From contig NZ_FOET01000006.1 of assembly GCF_900110735.1 (NCBI RefSeq), positions 1-64,000 of the forward strand: a DNA stretch of 64,000 nucleotides, given 5' to 3'. The position numbers and the translations under genes are program-made. This stretch comes from Streptomyces radiopugnans (GTDB lineage: Bacteria > Actinomycetota > Actinomycetes > Streptomycetales > Streptomycetaceae). Shown piece by piece: positions 1-8,696 of the stretch; position 1 is the stretch's first letter, and each line of letters opens with the position of its first letter. A model generated the notes under the pieces. The model had not been told where the DNA came from, did no database searches, and saw only the letters and a list, made by a program, of their open reading frames with translations.

Positions 1-110
1 TTACTCACCCGTTCGCCACTCTTCCCCACCGAAGTGGTTCATCGTTCGACTTGCATGTGTTAAGCACGCCGCCAGCGTTCGTCCTGAGCCAGGATCAAAC
101 TCTCCGTGAA
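1..110 (-). rRNA. rrs: 16S rRNA, 5' end (partial)
   Basis: The reverse complement contains the conserved 5' end of bacterial 16S rRNA, including the AGAGTTTGATCCTGGCTCAG primer site (complement of about 85-104) and the GAACGCTGGCGGCGTGC block. The gene reads leftward out of the window, so only about 110 nt of roughly 1.5 kb are present. The exact mature 5' end is uncertain by a few bases. Confidence 0.97.
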
Positions 111-352
111 TGCTGTCCCGGAACTCCGGGGCACATCGCGCAGAGCGGCACCGGCGGGAAGGAATGATTCCCGCGGTGCGCAGCGTCCTCGCTGTGTGTT
201 TCAAAGGAACCTCATCGACTCCTCCGGACCGGAGGAGCGACGGGGTATCAACATATCTGGCGTTGACTTTTGGCACGCTGTTGAGTTCTCAAGGAACGGA
301 CGCTTCCTTCGGCACCCCTATTCGGGGCCCCTCCGGGCGCTTCCCTTCGGTG
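111..352 (-). promoter_or_regulatory. rRNA operon leader region
   Basis: This is the region between the putative proximal rRNA promoter and mature 16S. On the minus strand, 241-300 carries a stretch with GTGCCAAAAGTCAACG and ATATGTTGATACCCC that resembles leaders I know from Streptomyces rRNA operons. Such leaders carry antitermination and RNase III processing signals. No protein gene is visible. The assignment rests on position and remembered similarity. Confidence 0.6.
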
Positions 353-358
353 TCTCCG

Positions 359-388
359 ACACTATCAGCCTCTCCTCCGAATTCTGAA
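359..388 (-). promoter_or_regulatory. Candidate proximal rRNA promoter
   Basis: On the minus strand, TTCAGA (383-388) is followed after 18 nt by TAGTGT (359-364), a typical Streptomyces -10 form. A start near 352 would give a leader of about 240 nt before 16S. Streptomyces rRNA operons usually have several tandem promoters, which fits the second candidate further upstream. Confidence 0.5.
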
Positions 389-486
389 ATCCGGGTCTTG
401 TCCGCGAACGCGCAGAACCGAACCGGTTTCTCGGAGGGAGATGAGGTCGGACGTCACTGGCGCCACTGGCGCCGGACGGAGGTACG

Positions 487-515
487 AGAGTACAGGCAGG
501 TGGATGCAGAGGCAA
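487..515 (-). promoter_or_regulatory. Candidate distal rRNA promoter
   Basis: On the minus strand, TTGCCT (510-515) and TACTCT (487-492) are separated by exactly 17 nt, a good vegetative-type promoter facing the 16S gene. The rest of 389-668 contains no supported gene. It must also hold the rightward promoter of crr, which I could not place. Confidence 0.5.
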
Positions 516-668
516 ATCGCTCCGGCAGTCCCGGACAGGCCGCCACGCGCGCGCTCCCCGGAACCGGAGGTTCCCATGTCATACGCTTCTGATCAGTGCG
601 CCGATTCAGGACAACTCAGGACACACGACGACGGTGACCGCTCGGTCTCCGCGCCTGGGAGGCTTTCC

Positions 669-1118
669 ATGACCACCGTGACGTCCCCACTGGCCGGACG
701 TGCCATCGGCCTCGCGGCCGTGCCGGATCCGGTGTTCTCCGGAGTGATGGTGGGGCCCGGGACCGCCGTCGACCCGGTCCGTGAACCGTCCGTCGCCGTG
801 GCTCCGGTCGACGGCATCGTCGTCTCGCTGCACGCACACGCCTTCGTCGTCGTGGACGGTGAGGGGCACGGGGTGCTGACTCATCTGGGTATCGACACCG
901 TGCAGCTGAACGGCCAGGGTTTCGAGTTGCTGGCGGCCAAGGGCGACACCGTGCGGCGCGGTGACCCGATCGTCCGCTGGAACCCGGTCGAGGTGGAGGC
1001 CGCGGGGAAGTCTCCGGTGTGCCCGGTCGTCGCTCTGGAGGCCACACCCGACGCGCTGGCCGACGTGGCCGAGGGCGTCGACGTGCCCTCCGGCGGCACG
1101 CTGTTCACCTGGCGGTGA
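669..1118 (+). CDS. crr: PTS glucose-type EIIA component
   Basis: This 149-residue cytosolic protein accepts phosphate from HPr and passes it to membrane EIIB/EIIC domains; unphosphorylated EIIA also has regulatory roles in this family. The sequence shows the EIIA-Glc fold signatures, APVDG near residue 43 and the phospho-acceptor motif VLTHLGIDT, whose His is the active site. I chose the ATG at 669 because GGGAGG precedes it at good spacing; the frame is open upstream but that extension looks non-coding. ptsI follows 111 bp downstream. No HPr gene is in the window. Confidence 0.93.
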   Translation: MTTVTSPLAGRAIGLAAVPDPVFSGVMVGPGTAVDPVREPSVAVAPVDGIVVSLHAHAFVVVDGEGHGVLTHLGIDTVQLNGQGFELLAAKGDTVRRGDPIVRWNPVEVEAAGKSPVCPVVALEATPDALADVAEGVDVPSGGTLFTWR

Positions 1119-1229
1119 TCCATCGCCCCCTCGCCGGCCTTGAGGTCTTCGCGGTCGGCGGGCAGGAGGCGGACGCGTCCCGCCTACGAGACGGAACCGG
1201 CCGGAGATTCGGAGACGGGTGAGGGTGAG

Positions 1230-2900
1230 ATGGAGACAACACTTCGAGGGATCGGGGTCAGCCACGGGGCGGCGATCGGCGAGGTGCGGCACATGGGCAC
1301 CGCCGAGCTGGAGCCGCCGACCCGGCGAATCACCGGGGAGGCGGTACCGACCGAGTTGAGGCGAGCGCGTCAGGCGGTGGAGGCCGTGGCCGCCGACCTG
1401 GTCGCGCGGGGGAACCTCGCGGGCGGTGAGGCGCAGGCCGTGCTGGAGGCGCAGGCCATGATGGCCCGGGATCCGGAGCTGATCGCCGATGTCGAGCGGC
1501 GCATCGCCGTGGGCAGCACCGCCGAGCGTGCGGTGTACGACGCCCTCGCCGCCTACCGGGCGCTGCTCGCGGGCGCCGGCGACTACCTCGCCGGACGGGT
1601 CGCGGACCTGGACGACGTACGGAACCGCATCGTCGCCCGGCTGCTCGGGGTCCCGATGCCGGGAGTGCCGAACAGCGACAGGCCCTATGTGCTGGTGGCG
1701 CGTGATCTGGCGCCCGCGGACACCGCGCTGCTGGATCCGTCGCTCGTCCTCGGTTTCTTGACCGAGGAGGGCGGCCCCACCAGTCACAGCGCCATTCTGG
1801 CCCGGGCGCTGGGAGTGCCCGCGGTGGTGGCGCTGCGGGGCGCCGTCGAGCTGGCCGAGGGGACGGTCGTCGCGGTGGACGGCAGTACGGGCGTGGTCAC
1901 CGTGGATCCGGACCCGGAGCAGCGGGAGGAGATGCTCAGGGTCGCCGAGGAGCGGAGGGCGGCGCTCGCGTCCGCCACCGGTCCGGGTGCGACCTCCGAC
2001 GGGCACAAGGTGCCGCTGCTGGCGAACATCGGCGGTCCGGCGGATGTGGCGGACGCGGTGGAGGCGGGCGCCGAGGGCGTCGGCCTGTTCCGTACCGAGT
2101 TCCTCTTCCTGGACTCCGGTGGGAAGGCTCCGTCGGAGAAGAAGCAGGTGGAGGCGTACCGGCAGGTGCTGGAGGCGTTCCCGGAGGGGCGCGTCGTGGT
2201 GCGGGTGCTGGACGCGGGCGCGGACAAGCCGCTGGATTTCCTCACCCCGGCCGAGGAGCCCAATCCCGCGCTGGGCGTGCGCGGGCTGCGTACGCTGCTC
2301 GGCCATCCCGAGGTGCTGCGCACCCAGTTGCGGGCGCTCGCAAGGGCCGCCGAGGGGCTGCCGGTGTATCTGGAGGTCATGGCGCCGATGGTCGCCGACC
2401 GGGCCGACGCCAGGGCGTTCGCCGATGCCTGCCGGGACGCGGGGCTGCGGGCGAAGTTCGGCGTGATGGTGGAGGTCCCCTCGGCGGCGCTGCGGGCCCG
2501 TTCGGTGCTCCAGGAGGTGGAGTTCCTGTCGCTGGGGACCAACGACCTGGCGCAGTACACCTTCGCCGCCGACCGGCAGGCGGGAGCTCTGGCCCGCTAC
2601 CAGGATCCGTGGCAGCCGGCGCTGCTGGACCTGGTGGCGATGGCCGCGGAGGCGGCCGGCGCGGAGGGCAAGAGCTGCGGCGTCTGCGGTGAGGCCGCCT
2701 CCGATCCGCTGCTCGCGTGTGTGCTGGTCGGGCTGGGCGTCACGAGTCTGTCCATGGGTGCCAAGGCCATCCCCTACGTACGCGCGGAGCTGTCCAGGCG
2801 CACCATGGCCCAGTGCGAGCGCGCGGCGTCCGCCGCGCGTGCCTCGGACGGCGGTGAGCAGGCGCGGGCGGCCGCGCAGTCGGTGCTCTCCGGGGAGTGA
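1230..2900 (+). CDS. ptsI: PTS Enzyme I (PEP-protein phosphotransferase)
   Basis: Enzyme I takes phosphate from PEP and transfers it to HPr, the first step of the sugar phosphotransferase system, in the cytosol. The 556-residue length is normal. Visible features are the N-terminal HPr-binding region, the swivelling His domain with GGPTSHSAILAR (phospho-His about residue 186), and the C-terminal PEP-binding barrel with GLFRTEFLF, FLSLGTNDLAQYTFA and the active-site Cys in SCGVCGEAASDP. The ATG at 1230 follows GAGGGTGAG. It lies 3' of crr, probably in one operon. Confidence 0.95.
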   Translation: METTLRGIGVSHGAAIGEVRHMGTAELEPPTRRITGEAVPTELRRARQAVEAVAADLVARGNLAGGEAQAVLEAQAMMARDPELIADVERRIAVGSTAERAVYDALAAYRALLAGAGDYLAGRVADLDDVRNRIVARLLGVPMPGVPNSDRPYVLVARDLAPADTALLDPSLVLGFLTEEGGPTSHSAILARALGVPAVVALRGAVELAEGTVVAVDGSTGVVTVDPDPEQREEMLRVAEERRAALASATGPGATSDGHKVPLLANIGGPADVADAVEAGAEGVGLFRTEFLFLDSGGKAPSEKKQVEAYRQVLEAFPEGRVVVRVLDAGADKPLDFLTPAEEPNPALGVRGLRTLLGHPEVLRTQLRALARAAEGLPVYLEVMAPMVADRADARAFADACRDAGLRAKFGVMVEVPSAALRARSVLQEVEFLSLGTNDLAQYTFAADRQAGALARYQDPWQPALLDLVAMAAEAAGAEGKSCGVCGEAASDPLLACVLVGLGVTSLSMGAKAIPYVRAELSRRTMAQCERAASAARASDGGEQARAAAQSVLSGE

Positions 2901-2903
2901 GGT

Positions 2904-2930
2904 CCGGCCGCCCCGCGGCGGGACGGCCGG
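2904..2930. terminator. Candidate terminator after ptsI
   Basis: Inverted arms CCGGCCG (2904-2910) and CGGCCGG (2924-2930) lie just after the ptsI stop and before the convergent gene ending at 2948. There is no T-run, as is common for high-G+C actinomycete terminators. Confidence 0.45.
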
Positions 2931-2947
2931 GCTCCCGGGGGCGGGGG

Positions 2948-3874
2948 TCAGCGGTCCTCCTCCCGTCGCCCGTGCCGTCGCTCCTCCGCCGTGTGCTCCG
3001 GCAGCGGGAAGCCGGCCCGGTAGGTGAGACCGGGCTCCGGCGGGACCGGGTCCCCCGTACGGCTGTCGGTGCAGTAGGCGGAGAAGACCTCCGCCTCGGT
3101 GAGCGGGCGGAGGCGGCCGCCTTTCAGGCTCCAGCCGCGCACCTCCTCGTTCCCGTCGCGGGTGGTGCGCATCACCACTCCCCCGGGGCGTCCGGTGGCC
3201 AGTCCTGAGGCGAGCACCGTGCGGAAGGCCGATTCCTCGGCGGTGGCCGGCTCCGTTCCGCCGCGCGGTGTGCGCTCGATGCGCAGGACGGCGGCCAGGG
3301 GGCCGGTGGCCCCGGTGACGCTGCACACCAGGTGGTGGGTGCCCGGACCGGCTCCGGCGGTGAGCCGGTCCAGGATGACGGCGGCGGCGTCGAGGGCCTC
3401 CTGTCCGAGGTCCTTTCCGCAGCCGGGGCAGGTGCCGAGGCCTGTGAGGGCGTCGGTGGCGCGCTCCCCGGCCTCCTGCCGCTCCCAGCCGTCGAGCAGC
3501 AGGGGCAGCAGCCGGTCCAGGGGCTGGCCCCGGTAGCGGACGGTGGCCCCGGTGGCGGCGATCTCGGCCACGTAGCGCGCACGGCTGTCCGGGGTGTCGG
3601 GGTCGATCCGCTCCTGCGCGCAGAAGTGCGCGTAGTCGTCCGGTTCGAAGAGGCCGACGCGGGTGTGGACGCCCTGGGCGGTGAGCGAGCGCAGCAGTCC
3701 TTCCGTCTGCCGCAGGTAGCGGTGGTGGTCGTCGAAGGCGAACGTGGTGTAGCGGCGCATGGCCGCGAAGCCGGCCGGGTCGGCCACGACGGCGACCGTG
3801 CTGGGCGCCTCGCGGCGCAGGGCTCGTCGCGCCGTCTCCGGCCCGCGGCGGCCGCGCCTCCCGTGGTGTGCCAT
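2948..3874 (-). CDS. Conserved hypothetical protein
   Basis: This 308-residue soluble protein has no function I can assign. It starts with an Arg-rich tail, then a segment beginning STVAVVADPAGF, and has a single CPGCGKDLG motif near the middle that could be half of a metal site, with an Arg/Glu-rich C-terminus. The start is well supported by GGGGGAG upstream of the ATG at 3874. It converges on ptsI and lies upstream of the acetoacetyl-CoA synthetase gene on the same strand, separated by 77 bp. The order crr-ptsI-this gene-acsA matches my memory of other Streptomyces chromosomes. Confidence 0.75.
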   Translation of the reverse strand: MAHHGRRGRRGPETARRALRREAPSTVAVVADPAGFAAMRRYTTFAFDDHHRYLRQTEGLLRSLTAQGVHTRVGLFEPDDYAHFCAQERIDPDTPDSRARYVAEIAATGATVRYRGQPLDRLLPLLLDGWERQEAGERATDALTGLGTCPGCGKDLGQEALDAAAVILDRLTAGAGPGTHHLVCSVTGATGPLAAVLRIERTPRGGTEPATAEESAFRTVLASGLATGRPGGVVMRTTRDGNEEVRGWSLKGGRLRPLTEAEVFSAYCTDSRTGDPVPPEPGLTYRAGFPLPEHTAEERRHGRREEDR

Positions 3875-3951
3875 GTCGTCTCCCCCTCGATGGTGCGTTC
3901 ATCTGGTGACTCACCGTAATCGAGGGGGCTGACAACGGGCCTCCGGGCGGG

Positions 3952-5985
3952 TCAGGAGGCGCGGCGCTCCCGGGCCAGGCGCTCGTAGAAGCGGAGGAGG
4001 CTGACGTCGTCGACCGAGCCGGGGTTGACCGCCTTGTCGAGGTCGGCGCCCTGGAGGAGGCGCTTGACCGGGACCTCCAGCCGCTTGCCGGTGAGGGTGT
4101 GGGGGACGCCCTTCACCTCGATGATCTCGTCGGGGACGTGCCGGGGCGAGAGCTGTTCGCGGATGGCGCGCCTGATGCGGTCGCGCAGGGCGTCGTCGAG
4201 GACGGCGCCCTCGGCGAGGTGGACGAACAGGGGCATCCAGTAGCCGCCGTCGGGCTGTTCCGCGCCGATGACGAGGGACTCGCGGATCTCCGGGAGGCGT
4301 TCGACGACTTCGTATATGTCGGCCGAGCCCATGCGGACGCCCTGCCGGTTGAGGGTGGAGTCGGAGCGGCCGTGGATGACGACGGTGCCGCGCGAGGTGA
4401 GGGTGGTCCAGTCGCCGTGCCGCCACACGCCGGGGAACATCTCGAAGTAGCTGTCGCGGTAGCGGGAGCCGTCCGCGTCGTTCCAGAAGCGGATCGGCAT
4501 GGACGGCATGGGGCGCGTGACGACCAGTTCGCCGACCTCGTCGACCAGCGGCTTGCCGTGCGGGTCCCAGGACTGCAGGTCGGTGCCCAGGCAGGGGGCC
4601 TGGAGTTCGCCGATGTGGACGGGGAGGGTGGGGACGGCGCCGGCGAAGCAGCTGCACACGTCGGTGCCGCCGCTGACGGAGGCGATCCACATGTCCTCGG
4701 CGACCTCGTCGTGGATCCAGCGGAATCCGTCGGGCGGGAGGGGGGAGCCGGTGGTGGCGACGCACCTGACGCGGGAGAGGTCGAGGTCGCGGCCGGGGTG
4801 GACGTCGGCCTTGCGGCACGCCATGACGTATGCGGCGGAGGTGCCGTAGAAGGTGGCGCCGGTGCGCTCGGCCACGCGCCACTGGGCGTCGGTGCCGGGG
4901 TGGCCGGGGCTGCCGTCGTAGAGGACCACGGTGGTGCCGGTGAGAAGGCCGGAGACGAGGAAGTTCCACATCATCCAGCCGGTGGAGGTGTACCAGAAGA
5001 AGCGGTCGCCGGGACCGAGGTCGCAGTGGAGGCCGAGCTGCTTGAGGTGCTCGACCAGGATGCCGCCCTGGGACTGGACGATGGCTTTGGGCAGTCCGGT
5101 GGTGCCGGAGGAGTACAGCACCCACAGCGGGTGGTCGAAGGGGAGGTGCTCGAAGACCGGTTCGGCCGACGTGCCGTCGGCGGCGGTCAGGGCGTCCCAC
5201 TCCAGGGTGCCTTCGGGGGCCGGGGTGCCGAGCAGGGGGATGTGGACGACGGCGCGCAGGGAGGGCAGTTCGCGGCGCAGTTCGGCGACGGTGTCGGTGC
5301 GGTCGTGCCGCTTGCCGCCGTAGCGGTAGCCGTCGACGGTGAACAGGACGACCGGTTCGACCTGCTGGAAGCGGTCCAGGACGCTGCGGGCGCCGAAGTC
5401 GGGGGCGCAGGAGGTCCACACTCCGCCGACGGCGGCGGTGGCCAGCAGGGCGACGGCGGCCTGGGGGATGTTGGGCAGGTAGCCGCTGACGCGGTCGCCG
5501 GGGCGCACCCCGAGGCGGCGCAGTTCGGCGGCCAGCGAGCCGACCTGGCGGCGCAGCTCCGCCCAGGTGACGGAGGTCGGCTCGTGGCTCTCGTCGACGT
5601 ACAGCAGGGCGGGGGTGTCGGCGCGGGCGGGGTCCTCGCCGGCGCGCAGGGCGTGTTCGGCGTAGTTGAGGGTGGCGCCGGGGAACCAGCGGGCGCCGGG
5701 CATGGCGGGGTCGGCGAGGACGGCCTCGTACGGGGTGGCGAAGCGTACGTCGAACCACTCGGTGACCGCCCGCCAGAAGGCCTCGAGCTCCTCGGCGGAC
5801 CAGCGGTGCAGCGCGGCGTAGCTCGCGGCCGGGTCGCCGGGTACGGCGGCCGGGGCTCCGAAGCGTTCGGCCGCCCATGCCTGGAAGCGGGTGATCCGGG
5901 CGCCCTCGATCCGGTCGGGGCCGGGGCTCCACAGGGGCTCCGGCTGCTCTGCGGTCGTCGGTGCGGCGCTGTGCGCGGCGGTCAT
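3952..5985 (-). CDS. acsA: Acetoacetyl-CoA synthetase
   Basis: This enzyme activates acetoacetate to acetoacetyl-CoA with ATP, forming AMP, in the cytosol. The 677-residue protein is a full-length member of the ANL adenylating superfamily. It has the N-terminal ACAS region (WFDVRFATPYEAVLAD), the P-loop-like YSSGTTGLPKAIV, the A5-type WFWN-like region SMPIRFWNDADGSRY, the hinge IHGRSDSTLNRQGVRMGSAD and a C-terminal lysine segment TLTGKRLEVPVK. I chose the ATG at 5985 over the upstream in-frame ATG at 6171 because GGGAGCC precedes it and the family starts near here. The 260-bp divergent gap to the next gene holds both promoters. Confidence 0.92.
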   Translation of the reverse strand: MTAAHSAAPTTAEQPEPLWSPGPDRIEGARITRFQAWAAERFGAPAAVPGDPAASYAALHRWSAEELEAFWRAVTEWFDVRFATPYEAVLADPAMPGARWFPGATLNYAEHALRAGEDPARADTPALLYVDESHEPTSVTWAELRRQVGSLAAELRRLGVRPGDRVSGYLPNIPQAAVALLATAAVGGVWTSCAPDFGARSVLDRFQQVEPVVLFTVDGYRYGGKRHDRTDTVAELRRELPSLRAVVHIPLLGTPAPEGTLEWDALTAADGTSAEPVFEHLPFDHPLWVLYSSGTTGLPKAIVQSQGGILVEHLKQLGLHCDLGPGDRFFWYTSTGWMMWNFLVSGLLTGTTVVLYDGSPGHPGTDAQWRVAERTGATFYGTSAAYVMACRKADVHPGRDLDLSRVRCVATTGSPLPPDGFRWIHDEVAEDMWIASVSGGTDVCSCFAGAVPTLPVHIGELQAPCLGTDLQSWDPHGKPLVDEVGELVVTRPMPSMPIRFWNDADGSRYRDSYFEMFPGVWRHGDWTTLTSRGTVVIHGRSDSTLNRQGVRMGSADIYEVVERLPEIRESLVIGAEQPDGGYWMPLFVHLAEGAVLDDALRDRIRRAIREQLSPRHVPDEIIEVKGVPHTLTGKRLEVPVKRLLQGADLDKAVNPGSVDDVSLLRFYERLARERRAS

Positions 5986-6245
5986 GGCGGCTCCCGTGTT
6001 TCCCACGCTTCGTGTGCGTTCGCCTCCCCGCACCGCTCGGCCCCTGGGATGGTGGCCGGGGGTGTGCGGGTGCGCGGCGGCTGTAGAGGACTGTGCCAGG
6101 ACTGTGCCATGTGATCGGTTTCCGCACCAGGGCTGGTCCCCCATACCGGGAGGCCGGACGGTGTGGTGCAACCACGGGGGGACGTTCGGTGAACGGCGGT
6201 TGAACGGGACGTCGGCCGCTCGTCGGTGATGGCACTCTGATCAGC

Positions 6246-8615
6246 ATGGATGCACGTGGCCTGGTGCGGTCGGTGAGGTTGGTCGGTGCGGCGCAGGGGT
6301 TGCGTGCGGCCCGGTCCGCGTGGCGGGGCCGGCGCATGGACGCCCGGACGCTGCCGCGCGGCGGCCGGGAGCGGGCGCGGGTGCCGGGTCCGGCGCGGGG
6401 GGCCGAGCCGCGGCCGGGCGGCGGCGTGGTGCACTTCGAGCGGTCGTCGCTGCGGGTGCGGGTGACGGCGGGCGGAATGGTGTTCTGCGGCTGGGACGGC
6501 GCGGGGCCCGAGCCGTCGTACGCGCTGGCGGGCGCGTATCCGCAGGCGGACCCGCGGGCGGTGCTGGAGCCGGACAAGGACGGCGGCTGGCGGGTGGTCT
6601 CCGAGCGGGTGCTGGTGACGGTGACCCGGCTGGGTGCTGTGGAGGTGCGCACCCCGGGCGGTGTGGTGCTGCGGCGTGACCTGCCGCCGCGCTGGTGGGA
6701 GCCGGCGGACGGTGCGGAGGGGGGTGCGGGGAGCCGCTGGACGCAGCGCTCGGAGGTGCCGGCGGACGCGCGGTTCTTCGGCCTGGGCGGGCGGGCGCCC
6801 GGACCGAGGCTGCGCGGCGGCCCGTACCGGCTGTGGAACGCGGGCCCGGCTCCGTTCCGGACCGGGCGCGGCACGCGGTCGCTGACGATGCCGGTGCTGT
6901 GGGTGGTGGCGGACGCGGGCGGTCATCTGCTCTTCCACGACAACTCCTGGGACGGCGTGGTGACGCTGCGCGAGGGCGTGGAGGGGGCGGGTTCCGGGCA
7001 TGACCGGCCGGGCCGGTGCGAGGTGCGGATGTCGGGCGGGCCGCTGCGCTACTGGGTGCTGACGGGTGCGCCCTCGCGGGTGCTGCACGGCTGGCGGGCG
7101 CTGACGGGTGCGCCCGTGCTGCCGCCGCGGTGGGCGCTGGGCCACCAGGCGGGCCTGTGGGGGGCGGGGGGCGAGCACGAGGTGCGGCGGGTGGTGGCGG
7201 GGTACGCCGAGCGGGGGCTGCCGTTGAGCGCCGTGCACCTGGGGGCGGGCCACCACCGGGGGCGGCGGGGGTTCACGGTGGATTCCGGGCGGTTCCCGGA
7301 TCTGCCGGCTCTGGCGGCCTCGCTGCGCGGGGCGGAGGGGGGCGGGGTGCGGCTGGTGTCGTGCGTCGATCCCGCGGTGCGGGCGGAGCCGGGCGACGCG
7401 GTGTACGACGGCGGGCGGGACGAGGACGCCTTCGTCCGGGATCCGCTGGGCGGGCCGGTGCGCGGGCTGGGCCTGGCGGGTGAGTCGGTGTACCCGGACT
7501 TCACCGATCCACGGGTGCGCAAGTGGTGGGGAGGGCTGTACTCCGAGCGGCTGGCGCGGGGGTTCGCCGGGTTCTGCCACGAGATGAACGATCCGGTCTC
7601 CCTCGCCGTCGTCGGCGATCCGACGCTGCCGCGTTCGGCCGGGCACTGCCTGGAGTCGCGCGGCGGCGACCACCGGGAGGCGCACAACGTCTACGCCCTG
7701 GCCATGGCCCGCGCGGGTTTCGAGGGGCTGCGGGGCCTGCGGCCCCATGAGTGGCCGTTCCTGCTGTCGCGCTCGGGCTGGGCGGGGCTGCAGCGCTACG
7801 GCGGCACCTGGACGGACCAGGCGTCGGCCGGCTGGGAGGGGCTGCGGGACGCGCTCGCCCAGGTGATCGGTCTGGGGCTGTGCGGGGTGCCGTACTGCGG
7901 TGCGGACGTGGGGGGTCCTGCGGGGGCGCCCCGGCCGTCGCCGGAGCTGTATCTGCGCTGGTTCCAGTTGGCCGCGTACCTGCCGCTGTTCCGCACCTTC
8001 GCCGTGCCGGGCTCCGGGCGGCTGGAGCCGTGGGAGTTCGGTCCGGAGGTACTGGGGCACGCGCGGGCGGCGCTGCGCGAGCGGGAGCGGCTGCTGCCGT
8101 ACTTCGCGACGCTGGCCCGGCTGGCGCACCGCTCGGGGGCTCCGTACGTGCGTCCGCTGTGGTGGGCCGCGCCGAAGGACCGGGCGCTGCGGGAGTGCGA
8201 GGACGCGTTCCTGCTGGGGGACGCGCTGCTGGTGGCGCCGGTGCTGGAGCCGGGGGTGGTGCGCCGTACCGTGCGGCTGCCGCGCGGGCGGTGGTACGAC
8301 ACGGCCACGGGACGGGTGCACAGGGGCCCGGGTCAGGTGGTCGTCGAGGCTCCGCCGGCACGGATACCGGTGCTGGCCCGGGCGGGGTCGGTGGTGCCGG
8401 TGGCCGGGCCGGGGGGCGGGATCGAGCTGGAGGTGTGGGCTCCGCCGCCCGGGCGCACGGGCGGCGGGGTGGTCGCCGCGGACCCGGGGGACGGCTTCGG
8501 GCGGGTGGAGCTGGAGCGGTTCTCGGTGCGGATGCTGGGCCGGGAGGTGGTGGTGGCGCGGGAGGGGGCCTCGGAAGTGGGGTACCCGGTGCGGGTGCGC
8601 GGCGCGGGGGCGTGA
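6246..8615 (+). CDS. Glycoside hydrolase family 31-like protein with altered catalytic residues
   Basis: This 789-residue protein aligns by eye with GH31 alpha-glucosidases/xylosidases: an N-terminal beta-sandwich, the barrel with WPFLLSRSGWAGLQRYGG and CGADVGG, and a C-terminal beta domain. No signal peptide is visible. The nucleophile motif WxDMNEP reads FCHEMNDP, so the Asp is Glu446. The acid/base motif WTGDN reads WTDQA, so the canonical Asp position is Gln525, with Asp524 one residue earlier. The fold assignment is good; alpha-glucosidase activity is doubtful. The ATG at 6246 has no clear ribosome site. Confidence 0.8.
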   Translation: MDARGLVRSVRLVGAAQGLRAARSAWRGRRMDARTLPRGGRERARVPGPARGAEPRPGGGVVHFERSSLRVRVTAGGMVFCGWDGAGPEPSYALAGAYPQADPRAVLEPDKDGGWRVVSERVLVTVTRLGAVEVRTPGGVVLRRDLPPRWWEPADGAEGGAGSRWTQRSEVPADARFFGLGGRAPGPRLRGGPYRLWNAGPAPFRTGRGTRSLTMPVLWVVADAGGHLLFHDNSWDGVVTLREGVEGAGSGHDRPGRCEVRMSGGPLRYWVLTGAPSRVLHGWRALTGAPVLPPRWALGHQAGLWGAGGEHEVRRVVAGYAERGLPLSAVHLGAGHHRGRRGFTVDSGRFPDLPALAASLRGAEGGGVRLVSCVDPAVRAEPGDAVYDGGRDEDAFVRDPLGGPVRGLGLAGESVYPDFTDPRVRKWWGGLYSERLARGFAGFCHEMNDPVSLAVVGDPTLPRSAGHCLESRGGDHREAHNVYALAMARAGFEGLRGLRPHEWPFLLSRSGWAGLQRYGGTWTDQASAGWEGLRDALAQVIGLGLCGVPYCGADVGGPAGAPRPSPELYLRWFQLAAYLPLFRTFAVPGSGRLEPWEFGPEVLGHARAALRERERLLPYFATLARLAHRSGAPYVRPLWWAAPKDRALRECEDAFLLGDALLVAPVLEPGVVRRTVRLPRGRWYDTATGRVHRGPGQVVVEAPPARIPVLARAGSVVPVAGPGGGIELEVWAPPPGRTGGGVVAADPGDGFGRVELERFSVRMLGREVVVAREGASEVGYPVRVRGAGA

Positions 8616-8696
8616 GCGCACGGAGGGCGCAGGGACCGCGCGGGGCGCGCGGGCGCTCTTCCGAGACGCACCGGGCACCTGGTAGACGGAGGGGTC

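Noticed and set aside
441..668. An N-terminal extension of crr to 441
   Set aside because: EIIA proteins start near the ATG at 669, which has a good ribosome site; the extension overlaps the rRNA promoter region.
606..3935. A 1109-codon open frame on the minus strand across crr and ptsI
   Set aside because: It lies antisense to genes with clear motifs, is Arg/His/Gly/Pro-rich with no domain, and is typical of shadow frames in very high G+C DNA.
4099..6114. A 671-codon plus-strand open frame opposite acsA
   Set aside because: Its Gly/Ala/Val/Asp composition mirrors the adenylating enzyme's codons; the minus-strand protein has all family motifs.
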